NCBI GenBank assembly: GCA_964538375.1
Contig: CAZIFQ010000006.1
Coordinates: 1-64,000 of the forward strand
Reading direction: 5' to 3'
Origin: JAUUZQ01 sp964538375
Lineage (GTDB): Bacteria > Bacteroidota > Bacteroidia > Bacteroidales > GCA-2748055
Length of the DNA: 64,000 nt
A program made the position numbers and the translations under genes. Shown in pieces: positions 8,286 to 16,871 of the stretch. Position 1 is the first letter of the stretch; every line of letters starts with the position of its first letter. Below the pieces are notes generated by a model. The model was given only the letters and a program-made list of their open reading frames with translations, did not search any database and had not been told where the DNA came from.

Positions 8286-9800
8286 CTATAAAACCTGGTC
8301 AAGTTCATCAGTTAGTACAATCTCCCTCAGGAACTTAACTGTTTCATTTAAATCGGTGTACATCACTTTGTCATCGGTAATGAATGAGACTCGTTTTCGA
8401 TAATCTTTTAATAAAGATTCAAGATAGGAAGAGCTAAGCATCGGTCTCCTGAAGTCCATTGCCTGCGCTGCATTGTACAATTCAATGGCAAGGATCCTTT
8501 CCAGGTTCTCCACCACCTTATATGCTTTAACTGCCGCATTGGCTCCCATACTCACATGATCCTCCTGTCCTTGTGATGATTCTATAGAATCAACTGATGC
8601 GGGTGAGGATAACTGTTTATTATGACTTACCATTGAGGCAGCCGTGTATTGCGGAATCATGAAGCCAGAATTCAATCCCGGATTTGCCACGAGGAAAGGC
8701 GGTAAGCTGCGATCGCCAGATACCAGCTGGTATGTTCTTCTTTCTGAGATATTGCCCAGTTCCGATAGAGCAATAGCAAGGTAATCGAATGCAATAGCCA
8801 GTGGCTGTCCATGGAAATTACCTGCAGATATAATCAAATCTTCATCGGGAAAGATTGTCGGATTATCTGTTACAGAGTTAATTTCATTCTGAAATACGCT
8901 GGCAACATAATTTATCGAATCCTTTGAGGCACCATGCACCTGTGGTATACACCTGAAGGAATACGGATCCTGAACATGGGCTTTTTTCCGTTTGATCATT
9001 TCACTATCCTTCAGAATCCAACGCACCCTTGCAGCGGTTTGTATTTGTCCCTTGTGTGGTCTTATTTGCTGAATCAGATCATGAAAAGGTTCAATTCTGC
9101 CATCAAAAGCGTCCAGCGATAAGGCCCCAATAATATCAGACAGGCGTGACAGCTTAAAAACGCGGAGGCACAGGTGGACACCATATGCGCTCATAAACTG
9201 GGTACCGTTGAGCAGCGCCAGTCCCTCCTTAGACTGCAATTGTATGGGCTCCCAATTGAACTTCTTCAGCATCTTGTCTGAAGAAACAATTTCGCCATCC
9301 ATAAAAACCTCTCCCAAACCTAACAGAGGCATACTCATATGAGCAAGTGGTGCCAGGTCTCCGGATGCTCCCAGGGATCCATATTGATATACAACTGGTA
9401 TGATATCGTTGTTATAAAAATCGATCAATCGCAGCACGGTCTTTAGCTGAACGCCTGAATTACCGTAGGAAAGTGACTGGATTTTCAGCAGAAGCATTAG
9501 TTTGGTTATTTCCGTAGGTATGATATCCCCCATACCACAGGCATGCGACATTACCAGGTTTTTCTGTAGCTGTCCAAGGTCAGACGCTGAGATTACTTCA
9601 TTGCACAATGATCCAAACCCGGTATTTATTCCATAGAGGGAATCTTTTCCTTCATCCATCCGCTTATCGAGGTAAGAACGACATTTCTGAATTTTTTGGA
9701 TGCTCTCTTCAGATAGCTCAAGGATGGCATTTTCCTTTAATATTTTGTCAATGATTTTCCAATCAATTATATCACTGTTGATATAGTGCTTGCTTTCCAT
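8286..9800 (-). CDS. hutH: Histidine ammonia-lyase family protein
   Basis: MIO-dependent lyase that converts L-histidine to trans-urocanate and ammonia. The MIO-forming Ala-Ser-Gly triad is at 145-147 in GSLGASGDLAP. YGINTGFG (Tyr56), the SHACG segment after NLVM, and NSVTDNP are present and fit histidine rather than tyrosine lyases. I start at the ATG giving MESKHYIN (504 aa), since the in-frame upstream start would be TTG. It lies 68 bp after hisS on the same strand and may be read from it. No hutU, hutI or hutG neighbour is in the window, so a role in histidine catabolism rests on family membership. Confidence 0.9.
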   Translation of the reverse strand: MESKHYINSDIIDWKIIDKILKENAILELSEESIQKIQKCRSYLDKRMDEGKDSLYGINTGFGSLCNEVISASDLGQLQKNLVMSHACGMGDIIPTEITKLMLLLKIQSLSYGNSGVQLKTVLRLIDFYNNDIIPVVYQYGSLGASGDLAPLAHMSMPLLGLGEVFMDGEIVSSDKMLKKFNWEPIQLQSKEGLALLNGTQFMSAYGVHLCLRVFKLSRLSDIIGALSLDAFDGRIEPFHDLIQQIRPHKGQIQTAARVRWILKDSEMIKRKKAHVQDPYSFRCIPQVHGASKDSINYVASVFQNEINSVTDNPTIFPDEDLIISAGNFHGQPLAIAFDYLAIALSELGNISERRTYQLVSGDRSLPPFLVANPGLNSGFMIPQYTAASMVSHNKQLSSPASVDSIESSQGQEDHVSMGANAAVKAYKVVENLERILAIELYNAAQAMDFRRPMLSSSYLESLLKDYRKRVSFITDDKVMYTDLNETVKFLREIVLTDELDQVL

Positions 9801-9868
9801 AGTTGTTACTTTCAAATAGGATGTGAATTACGGAAAAATCGGAGAGAAGAGAAATGTTATTTGGCAGG

Positions 9869-11236
9869 TTAAGCTTTTAACTGGTCAATTATCTCCTCAA
9901 ATGACACCAATTTTTGCTCGCCGGAGAGCATATCTTTCAGCGTAATTTTATTGTCTTTAATTTCCTGATCGCCGATAAGTGCAACATAGGGTATGTGAGA
10001 ACTATCTGCATAAACCATCTGCTTCTTCATCTTTGCCTGGTCGGGATATAACTCCGCATTAACTCCCTCGCTCCTGAGTTTTCCAAGCAGAGGAAGAATA
10101 TAATTTACTTCGCGCTCACCAAAGTTCACAAACATAAGCTGTGTATGCTCCTTTACTGCACCCGGGAAAGAGTCAGATTGTAAGAGTACGTCATAAATTC
10201 TATCGGCACCAAAGCTGATCCCCACTCCAGAGACATCCGGTAAACCAAATATACCGGTAAGATCGTCGTAGCGGCCACCACCACATATGCTGCCAATAGC
10301 CATGTCTTTTGCTTTAACTTCAATGATTGCGCCTGTATAATAATTCAACCCGCGTGCCAGCGTAATGTCAATCTCCATTTCAGAAGCAATAGGGTCGGAG
10401 GCAAGGTATGCGCTCAGCTGGCGAAGTTCTTCAACTCCTTTTAATCCAATATCTGATCCTTCAAGGTAATTTTCCAGGAAGAGCAGTTTTTCTTCATTGC
10501 TCCCCTTCATCTCAAAAACCGGTTGCAATAGCGCTATAGACTTTTCTGAGATTCCTCTCGATGAAAGTTCTTCCATCACCTTCTCCACCCCAATTTTTTC
10601 CAACTTATCGATAGCAACAGTAATCTCAACAATTTTCTCCTTCTCCCCTATTATCTCCGATATTCCTGCCAGGACCTTCCTGTTATTTACTTTTATGATA
10701 ACGGGCAGGGAGAAAGAGTGAAATACTTCATCAATAATCTTTATAAGCTCGAATTCATTGATCAGCGAAGTGCTTCCAATCATGTCAACATCACACTGAA
10801 AAAACTCCCTGTACCTCCCCTTTTGTGGATTATCGGCTCTCCATACCGGCTGAATCTGGTAGCGCTTAAACGGGAAGTTAATTTCATTCCTGTGCTGAAC
10901 AACGTACCTGGCAAATGGAACAGTCAGATCATATCTCAATCCACGCTTGGCAATTTTTTGCGCCAAGGCACCAGGCGACATCGTGGGAACTTCATTTTTA
11001 TCAAGTTTACCCATAAAATCTCCCGAGTTGAGAATTTTAAATAAAAGCTTATCACCTTCTTCTCCATACTTCCCCATCAGTGTAGAAAGGTTCTCCATGG
11101 CAGGCGTTTCGATAGGAAGAAAACCATACTTTCTAAAAACGTTTCTTATAGTATCGAAAATGTAATTCCGTCTAAGCATTTCTGCTGGAGAGAAATCGCG
11201 TGTACCCTTTGGGATTGAAGGTTTCTGTATTGCCAT
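9869..11236 (-). CDS. hisS: Histidyl-tRNA synthetase
   Basis: Class II aminoacyl-tRNA synthetase charging tRNA-His. Visible are the N-terminal PKGTRDFSP motif, class II motif 2 (QPVWRADNPQKGRYREFFQCDVD), the histidine-specific LARGLNYYTGAIIEV segment, and GSICGGGRYDDL, followed by a C-terminal anticodon-binding domain (about 360-455). Length 455 aa is normal. A TAAATTTG -7-like box sits on the minus strand at 11286-11293. The 345 bp upstream also hold REP-like hairpins. hutH follows downstream. Confidence 0.97.
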   Translation of the reverse strand: MAIQKPSIPKGTRDFSPAEMLRRNYIFDTIRNVFRKYGFLPIETPAMENLSTLMGKYGEEGDKLLFKILNSGDFMGKLDKNEVPTMSPGALAQKIAKRGLRYDLTVPFARYVVQHRNEINFPFKRYQIQPVWRADNPQKGRYREFFQCDVDMIGSTSLINEFELIKIIDEVFHSFSLPVIIKVNNRKVLAGISEIIGEKEKIVEITVAIDKLEKIGVEKVMEELSSRGISEKSIALLQPVFEMKGSNEEKLLFLENYLEGSDIGLKGVEELRQLSAYLASDPIASEMEIDITLARGLNYYTGAIIEVKAKDMAIGSICGGGRYDDLTGIFGLPDVSGVGISFGADRIYDVLLQSDSFPGAVKEHTQLMFVNFGEREVNYILPLLGKLRSEGVNAELYPDQAKMKKQMVYADSSHIPYVALIGDQEIKDNKITLKDMLSGEQKLVSFEEIIDQLKA

Positions 11237-11394
11237 GAAATAATATTTGCGTTCTCTATTAAGAATTTCTTAATTTATGCAGGAGCAAATTTAGGTGTTT
11301 TAATAAGAAATCGGAAGTGTGTAGGTAAATAATAAGATGTGGGCTAAAGCCCGGGGTGCATTTTTGTACTTATAACACCGGCCTAAAGGCCGGT

Positions 11395-11483
11395 GTTAGT
11401 TATAAATATTCCGAAATCAAATACTGGGATGAAGGCTAGTGTTAGTCATAAATATTCCGAAATCAAATACTGGGATGAAGGCT
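11395..11483. repeat. Direct repeat, 43 bp x2
   Basis: A 43-bp sequence beginning GTTAGT and ending GATGAAGGCT is repeated at 11395-11437 and 11441-11483 with one mismatch and 3 bp between copies. A diverged copy of the same tail follows the right REP hairpin (12110-12150). It behaves as the flank of the REP-like hairpin and may be a trace of unit duplication. Confidence 0.85.
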
Positions 11484-11581
11484 GCAGATATTAAGAAATA
11501 TACTATTCGGTGTGGCCAATCGCTCATGACTAACTCCGGCCTAAAGGCCGGAGTTACCTGGAGTGCAAGATTATTAGGGCT

Positions 11582-12016
11582 TTAGCCCACAATCTTTGTG
11601 AAATCATAATCCTTCAGAAACTCGTCATATTCCTCTTTCCAGGTTTTTATCCTATGGTGTTCCTCTTGATTCTTAATATACTCTCTAACTGAATTTACTA
11701 CCGATTCACTAACTGAAATGGCGAAATACTCCTCAGCCCAGGAAAATTTCCCCCTTATGATATTATTTTTATTAATCCAAAAACTGCTTTCCCCCTTCAA
11801 CAGTTGAATATCTTTATCAATAGAATGACCAGCATTTAAAGACATCAAACAATGTACATGGTCTTTTTGAACATTTATAAAATCTATATAAATATTTTTC
11901 TTTTCTGCATTTTCTCGAATATGGCTTGCTACAATTTTCGCCTCTTGCTTATTAAAACATGCCTCTCTTCTCTTTGTTCCCCAAACACAATGTACCCAGA
12001 TTCTAATATATGACAT
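11582..12016 (-). CDS. REP-associated (IS200-like) Y1 transposase
   Basis: 144-aa HUH single-strand transposase of the TnpA_REP/IS200 type. The metal-binding HUH motif is H53-V54-H55 in KDHVHCLM, and the likely nucleophile is Tyr113 in VREYIKNQEEHH. The N-terminal IRIWVHCVWGTKRRE resembles the usual start of these proteins. It nicks and joins single-stranded DNA at hairpins. It is bracketed by hairpin units of matching type, and its stop codon lies inside one of them. No second gene (such as tnpB) is present. The gene appears intact. Confidence 0.85.
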   Translation of the reverse strand: MSYIRIWVHCVWGTKRREACFNKQEAKIVASHIRENAEKKNIYIDFINVQKDHVHCLMSLNAGHSIDKDIQLLKGESSFWINKNNIIRGKFSWAEEYFAISVSESVVNSVREYIKNQEEHHRIKTWKEEYDEFLKDYDFTKIVG

Positions 12017-12239
12017 AGTATTATGGATAAATTAATTAATAGATATATGTTGTGGGCTAAAGCCCGGGTTGCAATTTCTGTACTCATATCACCGGCCTAA
12101 AGGCCGGTGTTAGTTATAAATTCTCTAAACTCAACTACCGCGATGAAGGTAAATATTTATTAACCCTCAACCATAAATCTCATTCCCATATGGAGATGGT
12201 TACGCTCCGAATTAATTAAAGGTGTGAAACTACACTTTC

Positions 12240-13097
12240 CTACTTCTTTGCTTTACCCAGTTTTTTCAGATCTGACAATAAAAAAGCATCGGGTTTTTTT
12301 GGACTTACTTTATGGTAATCGAAATAATAGAACTGTGAATCACCTGCTCCAATCAGAATTTTATAAACCCTTGCAGATAATCGTACCCCTTCAGGGCCCA
12401 CCTTGTGCAAAAAAACTACATTCTCTTCCTTATTCATGATGGCATCCTTGATCTCCTCTCTTGTAACAAACTTAATATCATAAGGATATACCTGTTTGAT
12501 GGCAGCTTCAGTCCTGGCACTTCTTTCCAGCTCATCTTTAACAAGGTAGAGGGTCTTGTTTTGAATATCGGCCATATTATCGTTGTAATGCTTAAACACA
12601 TTCTGAGATACCAACTCAGGATCTTCGCAGATTAACTTAACATGGTTCTGCATGAAGTTCACCAGTGTACCCAGTTTATACGCAAAATTTTCTTCTGCAA
12701 CTCCATAGAAAGAGATAGGAATATTCACAATGTCTTTCATCTCCCCCATGGTTGGATAATCTCCGCCTATTGAAAGACAAAGAAAATTATACATGGTCTG
12801 AGATTTGTCTTTTTCAAAATTTACAATCGCCATATAAAGAAAAGACTTGGTTTCATCTGTCACATTTTCTTCAAAATCATTGCGATCAATAAACTCGTAT
12901 TCTGTTAAAGTCCAGTACTTTTCCACTGCATCAGTTATTTCAAAATTGTACTCAGACATGGGGTTGGCATCCAAAACAACATAGGTTTTAGTACCCTTGA
13001 AAGCTTCAAGATCTTCCGCAGTTGGAAGGTATTCTCTTTGAGCCATAAGTCCGGTAAAAAGAATCAGGCCGATGAAGATGAACAATAATTTTCGCAT
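12240..13097 (-). CDS. Exported protein of unknown function
   Basis: 285 aa with a signal peptide ending near residue 20 (GLMAQ). The mature part is mixed alpha/beta, and I recognise no catalytic motif. Features include TYVVLDANPMSEYNF near the start, a FYYFDYHKVSP segment and a basic C-terminus. It lies 36 bp downstream of another exported protein of unknown function on the same strand, so the two are probably cotranscribed. Confidence 0.6.
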   Translation of the reverse strand: MRKLLFIFIGLILFTGLMAQREYLPTAEDLEAFKGTKTYVVLDANPMSEYNFEITDAVEKYWTLTEYEFIDRNDFEENVTDETKSFLYMAIVNFEKDKSQTMYNFLCLSIGGDYPTMGEMKDIVNIPISFYGVAEENFAYKLGTLVNFMQNHVKLICEDPELVSQNVFKHYNDNMADIQNKTLYLVKDELERSARTEAAIKQVYPYDIKFVTREEIKDAIMNKEENVVFLHKVGPEGVRLSARVYKILIGAGDSQFYYFDYHKVSPKKPDAFLLSDLKKLGKAKK

Positions 13098-13133
13098 ATG
13101 ATTTGTATTAATGAAACTCTAAAATACTATTTT

Positions 13134-13811
13134 TTAGTGTGCGGGGAAATAGAGAGGGTGTGCTTCGTTGTATTTTCTTATGTAAACAAATTTGAATTGT
13201 TTTTTCTTTTTGCGTCTCAAGGAAATGTATTCATCATAGAGTGCTGGATCTTTCATAAGCAAGACCTCCACTGATGCCACCTCAAAATCAAGCAACTTTC
13301 CGGTATCAAAATCAATCAGGTATTGCCTTAGTTCAGTAGAAGCAGAATTATTTCCTGGAGACCGGTAGTAACGATTGGAGTATCCAGGTGAGTAATAGGG
13401 GTCATAATATCCCTGGTTATAGGTTGTTATCGTTGCAACAAAATGACAGATACTCCCTACAAAACTAATGCGATGAAATCCATTACCCAAATTAACATAA
13501 AGTACCCCGTTTCTTGCATAGCCCCAAATGTTGTCGCTTTTTAGCTCCTGCTGGACACCATTGTCATCGTAAAAGATGATTTTTTTCTTTTCGGTAACCT
13601 GTTCATAGAAATCCCTATCGTTCAATCCCACATCAGTTACGATCCTGGATTTTGAGATGGGGAAGTTCTGCTTCACCATATTAAAATTGGCATAAATACC
13701 ATCATGAAATCTGAATTCAGGAGTGTATTTTACCATCCCACCAGGTGTCTCCTGTCCGAATATACTTAAAGAGAACACTAAAAATGTTATAAGAGTTAAA
13801 ATGGATCTCAT
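13134..13811 (-). CDS. Exported protein of unknown function
   Basis: 225 aa with a signal peptide ending near residue 20 (SIFGQ). The mature protein is predicted beta-rich with a Tyr/Pro/Ser-rich segment (DPYYSPGYSNRYYRSP, near 140-155). It ends in a highly basic helix (SLRRKKKKQFKF). No family recognised. It is the first gene of a likely two-gene unit with the next exported protein. Confidence 0.6.
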   Translation of the reverse strand: MRSILTLITFLVFSLSIFGQETPGGMVKYTPEFRFHDGIYANFNMVKQNFPISKSRIVTDVGLNDRDFYEQVTEKKKIIFYDDNGVQQELKSDNIWGYARNGVLYVNLGNGFHRISFVGSICHFVATITTYNQGYYDPYYSPGYSNRYYRSPGNNSASTELRQYLIDFDTGKLLDFEVASVEVLLMKDPALYDEYISLRRKKKKQFKFVYIRKYNEAHPLYFPAH

Positions 13812-13995
13812 TACAGACTAGTCTATTTTCAGTAAATGTATCAACTTCCGTCATGTTATAAAACGAAATGTATATAAAAAAAATTCAAATTTGCCACGAT
13901 ACGAAGAACCATCTCAAGGATATGATATTATTATTGAATAATAATTATCTTTGAATGAAGAAACTAACAATTACTTTTCAGGAATTTAATATCGT

Positions 13996-15699
13996 ATGGA
14001 ATTCATTCACCGGATATTATCATTTGGTATTTCGGAGAACACAGAATTATCGAAGGCAAACCGTATAAAGGCATTGAACGCCTTTTATCTTTCAATAGTC
14101 TTCATTCTTGTTCTTTCAGTCATTATAGCATCATTTATTGACGCACCTCATCTACGTATTATCAATTTCATTTTTTTAGGAATATATATTTTAACATATG
14201 TGTTGTTTCCACCCTACAAGCATGTAAATAACAACGGGACCTCAGTTCTTGTGATAACCGGCCTACTGATGCTATCCGGCCATTTATTTATTCCGGAGCT
14301 ATCTACAAATGTTATGTTGGCCTTCTTCCTGCTTTTTCCAATTATTGCGATCACTGTGCAGGCACATAGAAGCATCTGGATAAGCGCCAGTTTGGGTATC
14401 ATTATAATTGCTCTGAATTTCATTCAGATCACGGATATATTTACTCCACTTAAACCGCTGACCCTGGCAATATTCATACTTATTTATTCTACAATGATTC
14501 TTGTAGCATATTTCATTGAAAAATCGCAGACAAGGTTGATTCAGAAGCAGGCAAAAACAGCAGCGTATTATGAAGCAGAGATCAAACAAAAAGATGTTTT
14601 CATCAGCCAGCTCTCGCATAAGCTCAGAACTTCATTAAGTAATATTACGCTGATCAATAACCTGGTCCAGGATTCAAGAATGAGCAGTACCCAGAAGGAA
14701 CTTTTGGATACACTCAAAACCTCTACTTTCGATTTAATTAACGATGTCAATGAGTTGGTTGAGATTGCCACACCGGCAATTATTGAATTTAAACAAAGTA
14801 TTATAAGTTTCAGTTTGGCAGATGCATTGGAAGGAACATTAGGTATTTTAAAGTCTGACAAAGATTTCAGCACTGAGATAAAGATCCAGGGAGCTGAGAA
14901 GCTTAACTATAATTTAATTGGCGATCCCAGTCTGCTAAGATATGTTTTAATCAATCTTATTAAAGGAACTGATGAATTCAAGTTTTCCGGCGATCCGGTT
15001 GTGCTTGATGTAGAGATTGATTATGAGAGTCAGAATCTCTTTGGGCTTAAATTTTCCATGGAATTTAATGTTGAAGATCAGAAAGGATTAAAAATTTTCC
15101 TTCAAAATATCACCAGTAAGAAGGAGCTACGGACCTCAAAACTCGCCAATGCGAATCATTTGCTTGCATTAACAGCCAGTCAACTTGAATTTTTCTTTGA
15201 TGGAAAACGAAGTATTCTCTTCTTTTACCAGGATATTAGCAAAGATCCAACAAGAAAGATTGAGCATCCTGGATTGACAAAAAAGCAAGATACTGCGGTC
15301 ACAAAAAGTGATAAGAAGTCATTGAAAGAAGCAAATCTCCTGCTTGTTGAAGACAACGCCATCAATCAGAAAATTGTATTGTTAAGTCTTCACAGCCAGG
15401 TGAATCAGATTGATGTAGCCAAAAACGGCAAGGAAGCTTTGGGTATGTTTGGTGTCAAGAAGTATGATGCTATTCTAATGGATATTCAGATGCCGGTCAT
15501 GGATGGTCTTACCGCAACAAAAAAGATAAGAGAGATTGAATCTACCAGTGATCAAAGGGTTCCCATTCTTGCCATAACGGCCAATGCCCTGGCAGGTGAT
15601 CGTGATAACTGTCTTGCAGCCGGAGCAGATGATTACGTCAGCAAACCATTTCAGGTGGATGAAGTTATCACTAAGATTACTGATTTACTAAATAAATAA
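13996..15699 (+). CDS. Membrane hybrid histidine kinase-like protein with degenerate kinase core
   Basis: 567 aa. About five or six transmembrane helices occupy residues 30-175. A HisKA-like helical region carries His208, but its box reads SHKLRTSLSN, so the usual acidic residue after His is Lys209 and the usual Pro is Ser213. The ATPase-like region (about 275-412) keeps one asparagine (N320, LINLIKGTDEF) but has no recognisable DxGxG or GxGLG boxes. The C-terminal receiver domain (about 446-567) is canonical: VEDN at 451-454, phosphoacceptor D496 in LMDIQMP, TAN at 528-530 and K550 in SKPF. It probably has lost ATP-dependent autophosphorylation and acts through its receiver. It converges on a SpoIIE-like phosphatase gene with an 8-bp gap. 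A TATCTTTG -7-like box is at 13946-13953. Confidence 0.8.
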   Translation: MEFIHRILSFGISENTELSKANRIKALNAFYLSIVFILVLSVIIASFIDAPHLRIINFIFLGIYILTYVLFPPYKHVNNNGTSVLVITGLLMLSGHLFIPELSTNVMLAFFLLFPIIAITVQAHRSIWISASLGIIIIALNFIQITDIFTPLKPLTLAIFILIYSTMILVAYFIEKSQTRLIQKQAKTAAYYEAEIKQKDVFISQLSHKLRTSLSNITLINNLVQDSRMSSTQKELLDTLKTSTFDLINDVNELVEIATPAIIEFKQSIISFSLADALEGTLGILKSDKDFSTEIKIQGAEKLNYNLIGDPSLLRYVLINLIKGTDEFKFSGDPVVLDVEIDYESQNLFGLKFSMEFNVEDQKGLKIFLQNITSKKELRTSKLANANHLLALTASQLEFFFDGKRSILFFYQDISKDPTRKIEHPGLTKKQDTAVTKSDKKSLKEANLLLVEDNAINQKIVLLSLHSQVNQIDVAKNGKEALGMFGVKKYDAILMDIQMPVMDGLTATKKIREIESTSDQRVPILAITANALAGDRDNCLAAGADDYVSKPFQVDEVITKITDLLNK

Positions 15700-15707
15700 G
15701 TCCACAG

Positions 15708-16730
15708 CTACTGAACCGGCATAGCGCCAATTACAAGTATATCATCAACTTGTTCAATATTTCCTCTCCAATCATTCATGCTGCGATCAAGAATATCTCG
15801 TTGAGCCCTGAGAGGTTGATCGCAAATGGACAACAGCAGGTGCCTGAATCGCCTGTATTTAAATTTTTTTCCTTCAGGTCCTCCAAACTGGTCGGCATAA
15901 CCATCTGAGAACATATAGATTTTATCTTGTGGTTCCAGTTGCACTTCATGGTTCTTAAAACCTGATCTTTCGAAACCGTTATCAGGCCCAACCATTATAT
16001 TGTCGCCTTTTATTTCTATTATTTCCTTATTCCTTACTAAATACAAGGGATTAAATGCTCCGGCATACTCCAACTTGCTTGTTTTTGTATTGATTACACA
16101 GAGGGCAAGATCCATTCCATCTCTGAGTGACACATCCATATTGTCAAATACTTCGTCAAAACCGACATTCATCTCATCAAGTACCTTTGCCGGAGTGTAT
16201 ATTTTTTTTACACTGATAACCTGTCTGAACAGCTCCAGTCCTATAAGTGACATGAAAGCCCCGGGAACACCGTGTCCTGTGCAATCGACTGCTGCAAGGA
16301 AGATAAGATTTCCTATTTTCTTTCCCCAGTAAAAATCGCCGCCTACAATGTCCTTTGGTTTTTGAAGAATAAATGAATCTGAAAACATTTTATCAAAATC
16401 ACCAGGTTTAGTAAGCATTGCTCTCTGAATTCTTTCGGCATACTTTAAACTATCTTCAATGTCTTTGTATCGAGAACTCAATACATTTTTCTGTTTAAGT
16501 ACAAGCCTGGCATTCACTTCCTTTTCCCGCAGTGTTTTATTGCTTCTTCTCAAAGACCTGGTACGATGGCGAAACAGAAAAAGATTTAAAAAGGATAAGA
16601 AAATGAATATTAGATAGATATAAATACTAATCCGATTAGTTAGCAGATCAGAAACACCTGCCTTCAATAGAGCTGGCATCGCCAGGAAGACAAAAACTAG
16701 AACCAGTCTGCAAGCATGCTTTGTGCTCAT
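15708..16730 (-). CDS. SpoIIE/RsbU-type PP2C serine phosphatase, membrane-anchored
   Basis: 340 aa: a signal-like hydrophobic N-terminus (1-25), a transmembrane helix (about 35-53), a coiled-coil linker (about 55-100), then a PP2C-like SpoIIE domain to the end. Metal-binding aspartates are visible in KDIVGGDFYW and AVDCTGHGVPGAFMS, with DDILVIGA at the C-terminus. Such enzymes usually dephosphorylate anti-sigma-factor antagonists or act in two-component crosstalk. No STAS or anti-sigma partner is adjacent; the convergent neighbour is a degenerate hybrid kinase. A TATATTTG -7-like box lies on the minus strand at 16772-16779. Confidence 0.88.
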   Translation of the reverse strand: MSTKHACRLVLVFVFLAMPALLKAGVSDLLTNRISIYIYLIFIFLSFLNLFLFRHRTRSLRRSNKTLREKEVNARLVLKQKNVLSSRYKDIEDSLKYAERIQRAMLTKPGDFDKMFSDSFILQKPKDIVGGDFYWGKKIGNLIFLAAVDCTGHGVPGAFMSLIGLELFRQVISVKKIYTPAKVLDEMNVGFDEVFDNMDVSLRDGMDLALCVINTKTSKLEYAGAFNPLYLVRNKEIIEIKGDNIMVGPDNGFERSGFKNHEVQLEPQDKIYMFSDGYADQFGGPEGKKFKYRRFRHLLLSICDQPLRAQRDILDRSMNDWRGNIEQVDDILVIGAMPVQ

Positions 16731-16828
16731 TCTGGATTACGTGTTTAGGATTAACAGTTAATATATAGTGACAAATATACCTATTATTGTGACTAAACGC
16801 CTTTTTTTGTTGATTAATGTTAATAAAA

Positions 16829-16851
16829 AAGCCGGAGAATAACTCCGGCTT
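16829..16851 (-). terminator. Intrinsic terminator of citrate synthase gene
   Basis: Inverted repeat AAGCCGGAG, loop of 5, CTCCGGCTT, followed on the minus strand by a run of T. It is located 20 bp after the citrate synthase stop. Confidence 0.85.
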
Positions 16852-16871
16852 CGCAAGGTGATGACCATTTC

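Larger units (their letters stand above)
11337..12121. mobile_element. REP-like element: RAYT transposase with three paired-hairpin units
   Basis: Each unit has a small hairpin GGGC-TAAA-GCCC, a 20-24 nt spacer and a larger hairpin whose core is CCGGCC-TAAA-GGCCGG. Left unit: 11341-11352 and 11373-11398 (11-bp stem). Right unit, same orientation: 12054-12065 and 12090-12109. Middle unit, inverted: 11577-11588 and 11531-11556. The middle small hairpin overlaps the stop codon of the transposase gene. The outer units flank the gene as direct repeats of about 70 bp. This is the arrangement known from REP sequences mobilised by REP-associated tyrosine transposases. Confidence 0.8.

Noticed and set aside
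11582..12016. Complete IS200/IS605 insertion sequence with tnpB
   Set aside because: Only the Y1 transposase is present, and it is bracketed by REP-type hairpins; no tnpB or typical IS ends.
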